A stretch of 64,000 nt of DNA, taken from assembly GCF_900103165.1 (NCBI RefSeq), contig NZ_FNKY01000001.1:310001-374000 (forward strand), given 5' to 3'. The stretch is from Nitrosospira multiformis. Its GTDB lineage: Bacteria; Pseudomonadota; Gammaproteobacteria; Burkholderiales; Nitrosomonadaceae. Positions 47,154-56,666 of the stretch are shown here, piece after piece. The stretch's first letter is position 1. Each line of letters opens with the position of its first letter. The translations under genes were made by a program, and so were the position numbers. The notes beneath the pieces are model-generated. The model made no database searches. It was given only the letters and a program-made list of their open reading frames with translations, and had not been told where the DNA came from.

Positions 47154-47189
47154 CGCGGCTTCAACGTTACGTTGAAGCCGCGTTTTTTT
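47154..47189 (+). terminator. nirK rho-independent terminator
   Basis: 12-bp perfect stem CGCGGCTTCAAC / GTTGAAGCCGCG with a 5-base loop and seven T's, 27 bases after the nirK stop. Confidence 0.92.
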
Positions 47190-47223
47190 GTACGGGATAC
47201 TGATCTGGAATATGAAATAAAAT

Positions 47224-47522
47224 GAAGCTGGCCGATAAGCCGGGTTCTGTCATGGACAATCATTCCTCTAGACGCACGGTTGCCCGTACGTTCAAGCAAC
47301 CTACCCGCAGGCTCAGCGAGCAGCATCATCGCCTGCCTATTTGGTCTTGCTCCGGATGGAGGTTACCGCGTTTCACCGTAACTTAATACGCTCGTCTCTG
47401 TGGCCCTGTTCCTCACCTCACGGCGGCCGGCCATTAACCGGCATCCTGCTCTATGGAGCCCGGACTTTCCTCCCCCTGTCTTTCATGACTGAAAGCAGGC
47501 AGCGATTGTCTAGCCAGCTTCG
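47224..47522 (-). ncRNA. rnpB: RNase P RNA, bacterial type A
   Basis: About 299 bases. On the minus strand it begins GAAGCTGGCTAGACAATCGC, contains the conserved P4 strand region GGGGGAGGAAAGTCCGGGCT and, near the 3' end, ACAGAACCCGGCTTAT. The first and last bases (GAAGCTGGC / GCCAGCTTC) pair as P1. Catalytic RNA that matures tRNA 5' ends. Convergent with nirK. Confidence 0.95.
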
Positions 47523-47528
47523 GTTAGG

Positions 47529-47534
47529 ATAGTA
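47529..47534 (-). promoter_or_regulatory. probable -10 box of rnpB
   Basis: TACTAT on the minus strand, about 7 bases before the mature rnpB 5' end. The upstream -35 (TTGTCT) is at a poor 19-base spacing. Confidence 0.35.
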
Positions 47535-47694
47535 TCACCAAACCGGAAGTATGAGACAAGCTTCCCTCAAGCTTTCCTTGCGAACTTATTTTTGTGTACT
47601 GTCTTTGTGAAAGCATCGTGTTTCGAGAGCGAAAGCCCTTCGATTCCAAAATATTCGAGTTATGATTCCAGATCCCAAAAACCGGTAACCCATA

Positions 47695-47812
47695 ATTCCA
47701 AATCCGGCAGTTGTTACTCATTTATTAGGCTGATGCTATGATTGTTAAGGATGCTTTGTGCTATTTAGCCCTCATTTTCTGGGTGAGCCCGCCCAACCAC
47801 TGGATTTAGGAT
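47695..47812 (+). repeat. dispersed palindromic repeat abutting a start codon (118 bp)
   Basis: Left end ATTCCAAATCCGGCAGTTG; the right end reads CCCAACCACTGGATTTAGGA then T at 47812. The ATG of the lipoprotein gene begins at the very next base. Confidence 0.75.
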
Positions 47813-48286
47813 ATGAATCGTTGCGTACTACTCATTTCCACGCTGCTCCTCATTTTATCCGGATGCGCGGCACTCCGTCTGCATGAACCGCTTCGCGTCT
47901 CCGTAGCCGGAATCGAACCATTGGAGGGAAGGGGTATGGAAGCACGTTTCGCGGTACATCTCAGGATTCAGAATCATGATGGCACGCCCCTTGACTATGA
48001 TGGCATCGGACTCGATCTCGATTTGCGTGGGATGAGCTTCGCGAGTGGAGTAAGCGATCAGCAGGGCACGATACCCCGCTTTGGGGAAACGGTAATCACG
48101 GTGCCGGTAACAGTTCCTGGGACGGCTATGATTCGTCATGCCTTCGGGTTCGCCACCGGCGATCGTACCAAGGCCGATTACCGGCTGCGTGGGCACCTTG
48201 GCGGACAGGGATTTTCCATCGGGCGGTACTTCGACTCAAAAGGAGAAATTACGCTGCCAGCCATGCCGCCGGAGCAGGTACACTAA
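47813..48286 (+). CDS. LEA14/WHy-domain lipoprotein
   Basis: 157 residues. Type II signal peptide with lipobox LSGC (Cys at ~18). The rest fits the LEA type 2/WHy fold: LRVSVAGIEPLEGRGMEARFAVHLRIQNHDGTPLDYDGIGLDLDL, with the conserved N-P/D-Y segment and beta strands. Such proteins are linked to desiccation or hypersensitive stress in plants; in bacteria they are periplasmic lipoproteins of unknown role. Stand-alone. Its start codon directly follows a dispersed repeat, so the repeat end must supply the ribosome-binding region. Confidence 0.85.
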   Translation: MNRCVLLISTLLLILSGCAALRLHEPLRVSVAGIEPLEGRGMEARFAVHLRIQNHDGTPLDYDGIGLDLDLRGMSFASGVSDQQGTIPRFGETVITVPVTVPGTAMIRHAFGFATGDRTKADYRLRGHLGGQGFSIGRYFDSKGEITLPAMPPEQVH

Positions 48287-48693
48287 CGTTAATCATCCTG
48301 GCAACGCACGGAACAGCGCCTTTCCCGGGAGGGTGTGACCCCGCCGCGGATGCCGGTGCCATGAAATGTGATCGGGCATTCCCTTTGCCTGATCCCCGCT
48401 TCGCCGAGACCCCGCGTGCGAGGGGCCCCTCGTGAGGCTCTGGGACATCCCATTCCAAAGCATTGCAATGCAACCATGCGCTACGAAAGCCGTGAAACCC
48501 AGCCCATAACGGACCTCGTCAGGAAGACAAGAATCAGATTTCGAAACAATCTCTGTGGGTGATGGCTCGTTAGATTAACGAATGAGTGAGTCAAACTGCC
48601 GGACTCAAGATCATTCGCCGGAATCAAAAAAGTTTGCCCGGACGCTGCGTGAAACGACCCTGATACCGAAACCTGCCTATAGCCTCTCCTGGA
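48287..48693. other. 407-base intergenic region with a palindrome and a repeat remnant
   Basis: Contains the perfect 14-bp palindrome CGAGGGGCCCCTCG (48419-48432) and, at 48580-48611, a half copy of the dispersed repeat (GAATGAGTGAGTCAAACTGC then CGGACTCAAGAT). No gene recognised. Confidence 0.5.
48580..48611 (+). repeat. half copy of the dispersed palindromic repeat
   Basis: CGAATGAGTGAGTCAAACTG followed by CCGGACTCAAGAT matches the right end of the copies at 44370-44472 and 59951-60087. No left half found. Confidence 0.55.
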
Positions 48694-49332
48694 TCAGGAA
48701 GCCCCGTATTGTGCACGGTAGCTTTCTATCGCACGAAGATTGTGCCCCAGATTCCTGTTCCGCAGATAATTTGCAATGTCGTCCAGATTAACGATGCTGG
48801 CGACCTGAATTCCATATGCATGATGAACCTCCTGCGTAGCAGAAAATTCTCCATTACCGCGCTCCATCCGGTCAAGCGCGATGATAACCCCACAAGGCAT
48901 GGCGCCGGAAGCACAGATATGGCTGACAGACTCACGCACTGAAACACCAGCGGAAATGACGTCATCCACAATCAGCACACGCCCGGCAAGGGGGGCGCCA
49001 ACGAGGTTTCCCCCTTCGCCATGGTCTTTCACTTCCTTACGATTGAAACAGAAAGGGTAGTTATGCCCGCTCTCCGCCAGCGCAATGACGATAGCGCTAA
49101 CCAGCGGAATGCCCTTGTAGGCGGGACCAAATAGCATGTCAAACGGAAGCTGGGCACCGAGAATGGCTTTGGCGTAAAATTGCCCCAGTTTCCTGAGAGA
49201 GTCGCCGTCGTTGAACAACCCGGCATTAAAAAAATATGGCGACATTCTCCCTGCCTTGGTTTTAAATTCGCCGAAGCACAATACATTGCGGCTAACGGCA
49301 AACTCAATGAATTCCTGACGAAAATCGGGCAT
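48694..49332 (-). CDS. pyrE: orotate phosphoribosyltransferase
   Basis: 212 residues from ATG 49332, the start that gives the family-type N terminus (MPDFRQEFIEFAVSRNVLCFG). PRPP-binding motif VLIVDDVISAGVSVRES, catalytic-loop region RKEVKDHGEGGN, and PYFFNAGLF. It makes OMP from orotate and PRPP in pyrimidine synthesis. Divergent from xth, with only 28 bases between start codons, so the two promoters must overlap or lie within coding sequence. Confidence 0.95.
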   Translation of the reverse strand: MPDFRQEFIEFAVSRNVLCFGEFKTKAGRMSPYFFNAGLFNDGDSLRKLGQFYAKAILGAQLPFDMLFGPAYKGIPLVSAIVIALAESGHNYPFCFNRKEVKDHGEGGNLVGAPLAGRVLIVDDVISAGVSVRESVSHICASGAMPCGVIIALDRMERGNGEFSATQEVHHAYGIQVASIVNLDDIANYLRNRNLGHNLRAIESYRAQYGAS

Positions 49333-49360
49333 CGCTATATGACAAACTGGAAAAATAGAC

Positions 49361-50134
49361 GTGAGAATTATAACGCTTAACCTGAATGGCGTGCGCTCCG
49401 CCGCAAACAAGGGGTTCTTTCGGTGGCTGCCAACACAGCAGGCGGATATCGTATGCGTGCAGGAACTGAAAGCTCATGTTGTCGACATAACCGGAGAAAT
49501 GGCCTCTCCTGATGGCTACCACGGTTATTTCCACTGCGCTGAAAAGAAAGGATACAGCGGGGTGGGTATTTACAGCCGGCACAAGCCCGACAATATTATT
49601 GAGGGCCTTGGCATTGCGGAAATTGATGCGGAGGGACGCTTTCTTCGCGCTGACTTTGGCCCATTGACTGTGATATCGATCTATTTTCCTTCCGGCTCCA
49701 GTGGCGAACACCGGCAAGCTGCCAAATTCTTTTTCCTTGAGCGATTTCTCCCCATGCTCAAAGAACTCGCGGGCTGCGGCAGGGAGATCATATTATGCGG
49801 CGACTGGAATATTGCCCACAAGGAAATCGATCTGAGGAACTGGCGCTCCAATCAGAAAAACTCCGGCTTCCTGCCCGAAGAGCGCACCTGGCTGAGCGGG
49901 GTTTTCGATGAGCTCGAATTCGTCGATGTATTCCGGCGAATTAACGCTGAGCCTGAGCAATACACGTGGTGGTCCAATCGCGGGCAGGCGTGGGCCAAAA
50001 ATGTGGGCTGGCGCATTGACTATCAGATCGCCACGCCAGAGATCGCGGCCAAAGCGACTGAAGTTTCGATTTACAAAGCGGAGCGTTTCTCTGATCATTC
50101 CCCGCTTACCATCGACTATGACTACAACATATGA
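49361..50134 (+). CDS. xth: exodeoxyribonuclease III (AP endonuclease)
   Basis: 257 residues. MRIITLNLNGVRSAANKGF with the metal-site Asn, VCVQELKAH (metal Glu), LCGDWNIAHKEIDL, and DHSPLTIDY at the C terminus (catalytic Asp-His). Cuts at abasic sites and trims 3' ends in base-excision repair. Its stop codon lies at the edge of a short dispersed repeat copy. Confidence 0.95.
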   Translation: MRIITLNLNGVRSAANKGFFRWLPTQQADIVCVQELKAHVVDITGEMASPDGYHGYFHCAEKKGYSGVGIYSRHKPDNIIEGLGIAEIDAEGRFLRADFGPLTVISIYFPSGSSGEHRQAAKFFFLERFLPMLKELAGCGREIILCGDWNIAHKEIDLRNWRSNQKNSGFLPEERTWLSGVFDELEFVDVFRRINAEPEQYTWWSNRGQAWAKNVGWRIDYQIATPEIAAKATEVSIYKAERFSDHSPLTIDYDYNI

Positions 50135-50202
50135 TTCCACATCCAATGGCTGATCGCTCATCTTGCGGTATCACCAGCTCGCCCGAATGCTGGATCTAGG
50201 AT
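50134..50202 (+). repeat. short dispersed repeat copy before a start codon (~69 bp)
   Basis: Left end ATTCCACATCCAATGG is a diverged family end. The right part CTCGCCCGAATGCTGGATCT then AGGAT is clear. It fills the whole xth-permease gap, and the permease ATG begins one base after it (GGATCTAGGATAATG). Confidence 0.6.
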
Positions 50203-50203
50203 A

Positions 50204-51592
50204 ATGTCCACTGCCTTATCCGGCTGGCTGCATGCTTTTCGCATTTACGCCCATCCACGGGTATTGGGGATGCTGTCACTGGGTTTTTCTGCCGGGTTGC
50301 CGCTGTTGTTGGTACTGGGCACCCTGTCGTTCTGGTTACGGGAAGCAGGTATCGACCGCTCCACTATCGGCCACCTGAGCTGGATCGGCCTGGCTTATGG
50401 TTTTAAATGGCTGTGGTCACCGTTGGTGGACCGTTTGTCATTGCCGTTATTAACCCGCCTTCTAGGCCGGCGGCGTGCCTGGCTGTTGCTGTCGCAAATC
50501 GTTATAACCATCGCACTGGCTGGTATGGCGAGTACCGACCCGATCGAGAACTTGACGTATATGGTTTTCTTTGCACTTGCTGTAGCTTTCGCTTCCGCCA
50601 CCCAGGATATCGCGCTGGATGCTTATCGAATCGAAGCCGTAGCGCCGAGACTCCAGGGCGCCATGGCCGCCACCTATCAGGCGGGTTATCGCGTGGCCAT
50701 GATCCTGGCTTCCGCTGGCGTATTGTGGATAGCGGCAGCGGTAGATCCTTCGGAAGCCACCTACGACTATGCGCCTTGGCGCACTGCCTATCTGGTGATG
50801 GCTGTATGCATGGGTGTGGGTATTATCACCACGCTTATCATCCGCGAGCCGGAAGTTCCTGTTACGCGTCTTATCGAAGAAAATGAGAACCACGCCCGAG
50901 GGATCATTGCACACTGGAATCTGAATGCACGACTCGCGCAAATACTCGCCTGGCTGTATGGAGCAATGATTGCACCCTTCCGGGATTTTATTGTGCGCCA
51001 TGGCCGGCAGGCGTTGGTGATTCTGGCATTGATCGCGCTCTATCGCATCTCGGATGTCGTGATGGGTGTAATGAGCAATCCTTTTTATGTGGATATGGGC
51101 TACACCAAGGATGAGGTGGCAACGATATCCAAGGTTTATGGAGTTATCATGACGATTGCGGGCGCGGCCATCGGCGGGGTACTCACGGCAAAAATCGGCG
51201 TCATGCGTACATTGTTTCTGGGAGCAGTATTATCAGCAGCAACCAATTTGCTGTTTGTCTGGCTGAGCGGACGCGGGCACGACGTAACCGGGCTTATATT
51301 CACCATCTCCGCCGATAACCTGTCTGGCGGCATCGCCTCTTCCGCTTTTATAGCCTATCTTTCCGGCCTGACTAATTCCGCCTACTCCGCCACGCAGTAT
51401 GCGCTGTTCAGTTCGGTAATGCTGTTATTGCCAAAATTCATCGCTGGATTCAGTGGTGAATTCGTCGACGCTTACGGTTACGCCAGTTTTTTTACCGGTA
51501 CGGCGTTGCTTGGCCTTCCGGTATTGGTATTAGTCTGGCTGGCGGGGCAGGCAAGATTTAAGACAATGGATTCCCCGCCGCATATCAAGTGA
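50204..51592 (+). CDS. AmpG-type MFS permease
   Basis: 462 residues, about 12-14 membrane helices. AmpG family features: LGFSAGLPLLLVLGTLSFWLREAG and SWIGLAYGFKWLWSPLVDRL, then AFASATQDIALDAYRIEA. AmpG carries GlcNAc-anhydroMurNAc peptides into the cytosol for cell-wall recycling; whether this paralogue does so is inferred. Convergent with metW, with three bases between stop codons. Uses a repeat-derived translation start region. Confidence 0.88.
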   Translation: MSTALSGWLHAFRIYAHPRVLGMLSLGFSAGLPLLLVLGTLSFWLREAGIDRSTIGHLSWIGLAYGFKWLWSPLVDRLSLPLLTRLLGRRRAWLLLSQIVITIALAGMASTDPIENLTYMVFFALAVAFASATQDIALDAYRIEAVAPRLQGAMAATYQAGYRVAMILASAGVLWIAAAVDPSEATYDYAPWRTAYLVMAVCMGVGIITTLIIREPEVPVTRLIEENENHARGIIAHWNLNARLAQILAWLYGAMIAPFRDFIVRHGRQALVILALIALYRISDVVMGVMSNPFYVDMGYTKDEVATISKVYGVIMTIAGAAIGGVLTAKIGVMRTLFLGAVLSAATNLLFVWLSGRGHDVTGLIFTISADNLSGGIASSAFIAYLSGLTNSAYSATQYALFSSVMLLLPKFIAGFSGEFVDAYGYASFFTGTALLGLPVLVLVWLAGQARFKTMDSPPHIK

Positions 51593-51595
51593 TGA

Positions 51596-52207
51596 TTATT
51601 TTTGTTGTTCAAATCGATAAAATGCCAATGTTCCCAGTAAATTGGGCAGAAATGTAATTTGATGATCCCCACTCATTACCCTGCGCTCGAGAATACGTGC
51701 GCCGTGCTGGCTGCAGAATTCTTCAAAATCACCGAGTGTACAATTGTGAATGTTAGGCGTATCGAACCACTGATAGGGTAGCGTTTCCGAAATAGGCATG
51801 TGGCCGGACATAACCTGTAGCCGGTTTTTCCAGTAACCAAAATTGGGGAACGATACGATCCCCTCTTTGCTTACCCGCAGCATTTCCTTAATGATTCCCT
51901 CGGTGTGTTTTACCGCCTGCAACGTTTGCGAGAGAACCACGTAATCGAACGATCCTGATTCGAAACTTAGCAATCCCGATTCCAGATCACTCTGGATTAC
52001 ATTGACCCCGTTATTGAAACAAGCCAGGACATTGTCGTCGTCTATTTCCACGCCATAGCCACGAATATTGCGCATATCGCGCAAGAAACATAGCAGGGAA
52101 CCGTCGCCACAGCCTAAATCGAGCACCTTCGCACCCGGTTTCACCCATGTGGCAATGGCAGCGAAATCGGGCCTGGTGGCGGTGGATGAGATAGTAAGGT
52201 TAGTCAC
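51596..52207 (-). CDS. metW: methionine biosynthesis protein MetW
   Basis: 203 residues from GTG 52207, chosen because family members start just before RPDFAAIATWVKPGAKVLDLGCGDGSLL. The longer frame starts with TTG at 52297, and an ATG at 52276 is also in frame. SAM-type motif I (VLDLGCGDGSL), then DYVVLSQTLQAV and ISFPNFGYWKNRLQ. MetW supports the homoserine O-acyltransferase MetX. Usually directly after metX, but here a HugZ-like gene intervenes. Confidence 0.9.
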   Translation of the reverse strand: MTNLTISSTATRPDFAAIATWVKPGAKVLDLGCGDGSLLCFLRDMRNIRGYGVEIDDDNVLACFNNGVNVIQSDLESGLLSFESGSFDYVVLSQTLQAVKHTEGIIKEMLRVSKEGIVSFPNFGYWKNRLQVMSGHMPISETLPYQWFDTPNIHNCTLGDFEEFCSQHGARILERRVMSGDHQITFLPNLLGTLAFYRFEQQK

Positions 52208-52333
52208 GTCTTCAGTATCTGCGGGACTTGTCGCCCGCTGGTAATCATGGCAGTCTTCATCGAAAAGCAACGGCATCCCAGAGGGGATGCAAGGCAAACA
52301 GGATAGTATATGCCCGATGAAATGAAATTAAAA

Positions 52334-53029
52334 TTATCTTGTTCTTTTCGCCATTTCGACTAAGGCATGCCGCGCCTGTTGTGCGTCGAGTACCATCTCC
52401 TCAAAATCGAAACGCAAATTTCCACCATCGGCGCATACGTCGAAGCCATCGCAATCGATCCCCAGCATTTCGACATCCACCGCCTCGCATTGGTGGAAAT
52501 GTTCACAATAGCGGCGCAAAGTATCGCGATGATCTACATTCATGTGCGCAATGACGTCGTCCTCCTGCGCGATCAGTGGATAGGGGGGTACCAAATAACT
52601 GATCGCCGAGACCCAATGAATTTTGCCGAAGCCGCCAATGTAACGCAGTGTCCGCGGCAATATGCGGTAGAAAGAAAAATCGCTCATGGCGAGATAGCTT
52701 TCCGCTTCCGGAAAATGGCGCAGATAGCGCACAGCAATACGGGGGTCGTTCTCCGCTGGTTGCGCCACCCCCACCACGGTGACACGCCCTTGCGACTGGA
52801 TGTTTAAATCATTCTGGTTGTGCGTAATAAGGCTTACGCGGGCATCATGCCGGATATTTTTGGTATGTTCGGCAAGTGTGCTAATCAGGATAAGCAGGCT
52901 GCCGTCGTGATCCACCAGATAGAACATAATCGAACCGAACGGATGGCCATTGAATTTTTCCGACAAAGTGCTCAAGGCCCCGTAGCGGTGGGCGCGTAAC
53001 ATCTGGCGAGCTGCGCGCGCGTTACTCAT
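52334..53029 (-). CDS. FMN-binding split-barrel protein, HugZ/DUF2470 type
   Basis: 231 residues. The N-terminal pyridoxamine-phosphate-oxidase-like barrel (RYGALSTLSEKFNGHPFGSIMFYLVDHDGSLLILIS) is followed by a C-terminal DUF2470 domain with IAHMNVDHRDTLRRYCEHF. Similar proteins bind haem and aid its degradation (HugZ); a flavin- or haem-binding role is inferred. Lies between metX and metW on the same strand, with gaps of ~125 bases each side. Confidence 0.85.
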   Translation of the reverse strand: MSNARAARQMLRAHRYGALSTLSEKFNGHPFGSIMFYLVDHDGSLLILISTLAEHTKNIRHDARVSLITHNQNDLNIQSQGRVTVVGVAQPAENDPRIAVRYLRHFPEAESYLAMSDFSFYRILPRTLRYIGGFGKIHWVSAISYLVPPYPLIAQEDDVIAHMNVDHRDTLRRYCEHFHQCEAVDVEMLGIDCDGFDVCADGGNLRFDFEEMVLDAQQARHALVEMAKRTR

Positions 53030-53166
53030 GGAAGCTTCTCTGATACCTCAAGCACCCCGGAGAGCTCATTTGCCCACCAATCATCGCGGTGAACTGTCCC
53101 GGCAATCCTCGAAGCGGTTGCTTGCAGATACAAGCTTCAAGGACATCCATGACCACGATCTCCGGC

Positions 53167-54306
53167 TTATATGACAATGTTGTCCATATAAGCCCGCATC
53201 AGCCTGTGATAATGACGATCTTCCATCAAGAAAGAGTCATGGCCATGACTGGAAGTGATTTCCGCATAGCTCACGTTGAGTTCATTATCCAGCAATGCTC
53301 TGACAATGGCACGCGAGCGCTCGGGCGAAAAACGCCAATCCGTGGTAAATGACAGCACCAGAAACTTTGCCTTGGCGGCGCGGAATGCCGCGCTCAAATC
53401 GTTGTTGTGCAGGTACGCGGGGTCAAAATAGTCGAGCGCCTTGGTCATCAGCAGATAGGTATTGGCATCGAATTGATCGGCGAACTTATCCCCCTGGTAG
53501 CGCAGGTATGACTCAATCTCGAACTCCACGTCGAAACCGAATGCAAGGGCTCCGTTACGCAACTCCCGTCCGAATTTCGCGGCCATCGCGTCATCCGATA
53601 AATAGGTGATGTGCCCCAACATGCGGGCAAGCCTTAAACCGCGCCGCGGCACCGTGCTGTGCGAATAATAGTCTCCGCCGTGGAAATCCGGGTCGGTAAT
53701 GATTGCCTGACGCGCCACATCGTTGAATGCGATGTTCTGCGCAGTCAGCTTGGCGGCGGCGGCGATCACCAGCGCATGCCGCACCCTTTCCGGAAAATCG
53801 AGGGTCCACTGCAACGCCTGCATCCCGCCAAGGCTACCACCCGCCACTGCGGCGAACTGATCGATACCAAGGTGGTCTGCCAGCCTTACCTGGGTTTGCA
53901 CCCAATCTTCTACCGTCACCACCGGAAAATCCGGGCCATAGCATTTTCCGGTCTTTGAATTGATGCTGGCCGGCCCGGTGGAACCATGACAGCCACCGAG
54001 GTTATTCACGCCCACCACAAAAAACTTGCGCGTATCAATAGACTTGCCAGGACCGATCATGTTGCTCCACCAGCCAACGTTTTTGGGGCTGTCCGCGTAA
54101 CAGCCGGCTAAATGATGATTGCCGGAAAGCGCGTGACATACCAGCACCGCGTTGGATCTGGCCGCATTAAGGTCGCCGTAAGTCTCGTATACCAGCTCGT
54201 AGTCTTCAAGCACGGCACCGCTCTTTAAATATAGCGGTGTATCGAAGCGTGCACGTTGCGGCGCGACAATGTCAATCGAACTGGAATCTTGCATCGGAAA
54301 GTTCAT
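53167..54306 (-). CDS. metX: homoserine O-acyltransferase (MetX)
   Basis: 379 residues, alpha/beta hydrolase. Nucleophile Ser in [27 protein letters not shown] loop, and the catalytic Asp and His in the C-terminal [13 protein letters not shown] and [10 protein letters not shown]. It acylates homoserine with acetyl- or succinyl-CoA; donor not decidable by eye. First step of methionine synthesis, paired with metW downstream. Confidence 0.95.
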   Translation of the reverse strand: MNFPMQDSSSIDIVAPQRARFDTPLYLKSGAVLEDYELVYETYGDLNAARSNAVLVCHALSGNHHLAGCYADSPKNVGWWSNMIGPGKSIDTRKFFVVGVNNLGGCHGSTGPASINSKTGKCYGPDFPVVTVEDWVQTQVRLADHLGIDQFAAVAGGSLGGMQALQWTLDFPERVRHALVIAAAAKLTAQNIAFNDVARQAIITDPDFHGGDYYSHSTVPRRGLRLARMLGHITYLSDDAMAAKFGRELRNGALAFGFDVEFEIESYLRYQGDKFADQFDANTYLLMTKALDYFDPAYLHNNDLSAAFRAAKAKFLVLSFTTDWRFSPERSRAIVRALLDNELNVSYAEITSSHGHDSFLMEDRHYHRLMRAYMDNIVI

Positions 54307-54672
54307 TCATGAAAAAAAACGTTTATGCGTCGCGGCGTGCCGAAACAGATCGCACTTCGCAAGAATGCCAGGAGAATAACCAGTGACTTTGACTATCTCC
54401 AAGGTTCAGTCGCATCGACGGCTGGCATTCGCGCAATCCATGATCAGTCATTGTAATCAAATACATCGTTAATAATCCGTGCGCACACGCTAGCCTGGGC
54501 GGAATGGTTGCCTCCGCTCTCCATTTCTATACCTCGTTGCTCGAAGAAAAATACTCATTCATCCCGACATCATGCCGTGCCACGTTCTCTTCCACCACTG
54601 CTTGGCACTCAATTGGAGAATAAGTTGGCAAACAAGTTCACCCGGGATCTGCTTTCCGGGAGCTCACATCAA
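54307..54672. other. 366-base region between metX and ptsI
   Basis: No gene. I looked for SAM- or SAH-type riboswitch cores upstream of metX and did not see one. No convincing terminator for ptsI. Confidence 0.4.
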
Positions 54673-56400
54673 TCAGCTATTCAATTTCACCAATAATGCT
54701 TGAATTTTTGCCGGATCATCGGCTTTGAGCATCTTCTGTGTGAGCGGGATGATATCAGACAGACTGCTCCTTAACACTTCTCGCTTCACAGTCAATAGTT
54801 GTGCCGGGTGCATGGAAAAAAGCCGTAGCCCGAAGCCCAGCAGCAACCGGGTAAATAATATATCTCCCGCTAGTTCACCACAAACCGTCACGGGCACGCC
54901 GGTTCGGTTGGCACTGCGAATGATATGTGCAACCAGCCGCAGCACTGCCGGATGCAGGGAATCATAGAGGTGCGCCACCGAATCGTCGGCGCGGTCTATG
55001 GCAAGCGTATACTGAATCAAATCATTGGTGCCGATGGACAGAAAATCCAGTTTGCGCATAAAAATATCGAGACACAGCGCTGCGGCGGGCACCTCAATCA
55101 TGCCACCTACCTGAATTTTCTCGTCGAATAAAATTTTTTCCTGGCGCAAGCTTTGCTTGGCGTTTTCAATCAGGTGCAATGTCTGCGTAATTTCGGTAAT
55201 ACTGGAGAGCATCGGCACCAGAATACGAATCTGGCCATAACGCGAAGCGCGCAAAATCGCTCGCAATTGCGTATGGAACATTTGTGGTTCGGCCAGGCAC
55301 AGGCGGATGGCGCGCAATCCGAGTGCCGGGTTGGCTGCCACGCGCTTGGCACTATCAAGGTTCTTGTCGGCGCCCAGATCGAATGTACGAATCGTCACCG
55401 GCAGACCTCGCATTTTTCGCGCCACAGTACGATAGGCTTCGAATTGTTCTTCCTCGTCAGGCAGACTGTCGCGGTTGAGAAATAAAAATTCGCTGCGAAA
55501 CAAGCCGATGCCGGTGGCACCGTTTTCTTTGACCTGTTCGATATCCTGGGGTAGTTCGATATTGGCGTGCAGCTCTACTATAGTGCCATCAAGCGTCGTG
55601 GCAGCGGTTGTTTTGATGCGTTTGAGCTTCTGCTTTTCCAGCTCAAACTGGCTCTGGCGCAACCGGTATTCCGACAGCACATGCCTGTCAGGATCAACAA
55701 TTACGACACCCTGATTACCGTCCACAATCAGGATGTCATTATCGCGGATCAGGCGGCGAGCTTGATGCAACGCCACGATAGAAGGAATATTGAGACTGCG
55801 CGCAACGATAGCAGTGTGGGAAGTCAAGCCGCCCAAATCAGTAAGAAACGCGCTAAACCGGTGCTGCTTATATTGAATGACATCGGCGGGACTTAAATCA
55901 TGGGCAACCAGAATGCTGTCGCCATCGCGCTTTAGCGAGCTGGGCACATAACCTGGATGCCCCAGCAAGACTTTCAGCACGCGCTCCACTACTTGAATCA
56001 CATCGGTTTTGCGCTCGCGCAGATAAGGATCTTCAATCTCCTCAAACTGCGCCATCAATACGTCCATCTGTTGAGTAATCGCCCATTCGGCATTGCACTG
56101 ATTTTGGGCGATGTAAGTTTTGGCTGCGGTGGAAAGCGTTGGATCGTCCAGAATCATTCGGTGCAAATCAAGGAATGCGCCATATTCTGCCGCCGCGGGA
56201 CCATCGACAACAGAAGTATGCAGGACTTCAAGCTCCTCGCGAACCGCTGTGAAGGCAGTGTCGAGCCGGGATATTTCATTGTTGACTTGATCCCGCGGCA
56301 CAATGTGGTGTGCCACCTCCAGCGCGGCATGGGAAGCAAGATAGGCGTGGCCTATGGCAATGCCGCCGGAAACGCCCACACCATGCAACGCAAAGCTCAT
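54673..56400 (-). CDS. ptsI: phosphoenolpyruvate-protein phosphotransferase (enzyme I)
   Basis: 575 residues, full length. Phospho-His in GGLTSHTAIVARSL, PEP-binding FRSEFLFLNRDSLPDEEEQ, FLSIGTNDLIQYTLAIDR, and the catalytic Cys in VTVCGELAGD. It moves phosphate from PEP to HPr. The start overlaps the ptsH stop by 4 bases. No sugar-specific EIIB or EIIC nearby, so the pathway is probably regulatory. Confidence 0.96.
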   Translation of the reverse strand: MSFALHGVGVSGGIAIGHAYLASHAALEVAHHIVPRDQVNNEISRLDTAFTAVREELEVLHTSVVDGPAAAEYGAFLDLHRMILDDPTLSTAAKTYIAQNQCNAEWAITQQMDVLMAQFEEIEDPYLRERKTDVIQVVERVLKVLLGHPGYVPSSLKRDGDSILVAHDLSPADVIQYKQHRFSAFLTDLGGLTSHTAIVARSLNIPSIVALHQARRLIRDNDILIVDGNQGVVIVDPDRHVLSEYRLRQSQFELEKQKLKRIKTTAATTLDGTIVELHANIELPQDIEQVKENGATGIGLFRSEFLFLNRDSLPDEEEQFEAYRTVARKMRGLPVTIRTFDLGADKNLDSAKRVAANPALGLRAIRLCLAEPQMFHTQLRAILRASRYGQIRILVPMLSSITEITQTLHLIENAKQSLRQEKILFDEKIQVGGMIEVPAAALCLDIFMRKLDFLSIGTNDLIQYTLAIDRADDSVAHLYDSLHPAVLRLVAHIIRSANRTGVPVTVCGELAGDILFTRLLLGFGLRLFSMHPAQLLTVKREVLRSSLSDIIPLTQKMLKADDPAKIQALLVKLNS

Positions 56401-56666
56401 TCATTCTCCCCGAAATAATCCTCGATCAGGTTTACCAGCGCCTGCATGGCTTCGGTTTCATCCGTACCGTTCGTTTCGATACTCAAAATAACTCCCTTGC
56501 TTGCGGCCAGCATCATCACGCCCATGATACTTTTTGCATTCACCCTACGATCGTTTCGCGATAGCCATACCTCACACCTAAATTTACTGGCCAACTGGGT
56601 TAATCTGGCGGAAGCACGCGCATGCAAGCCCAGTTTGTTGATGATTTCAATCTCTCTACATTGCAT
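56397..56666 (-). CDS. ptsH: phosphocarrier protein HPr
   Basis: 89 residues from ATG 56666, which matches the family N terminus (MQCREIEIINKLGLHARAS; active-site His15). Regulatory Ser in NAKSIMGVMML. It receives phosphate from enzyme I and passes it to the mannose-type EIIA encoded just upstream, which it overlaps by 11 bases. Confidence 0.95.
   Translation of the reverse strand: MQCREIEIINKLGLHARASARLTQLASKFRCEVWLSRNDRRVNAKSIMGVMMLAASKGVILSIETNGTDETEAMQALVNLIEDYFGENE

Noticed and set aside
47138-47532. Short open frames over the RNase P RNA gene
   Set aside because: The stretch matches the conserved core of type A RNase P RNA, so the frames are incidental.
54307-54672. SAM/SAH riboswitch upstream of metX
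   Set aside because: I looked for the conserved cores and did not find them.
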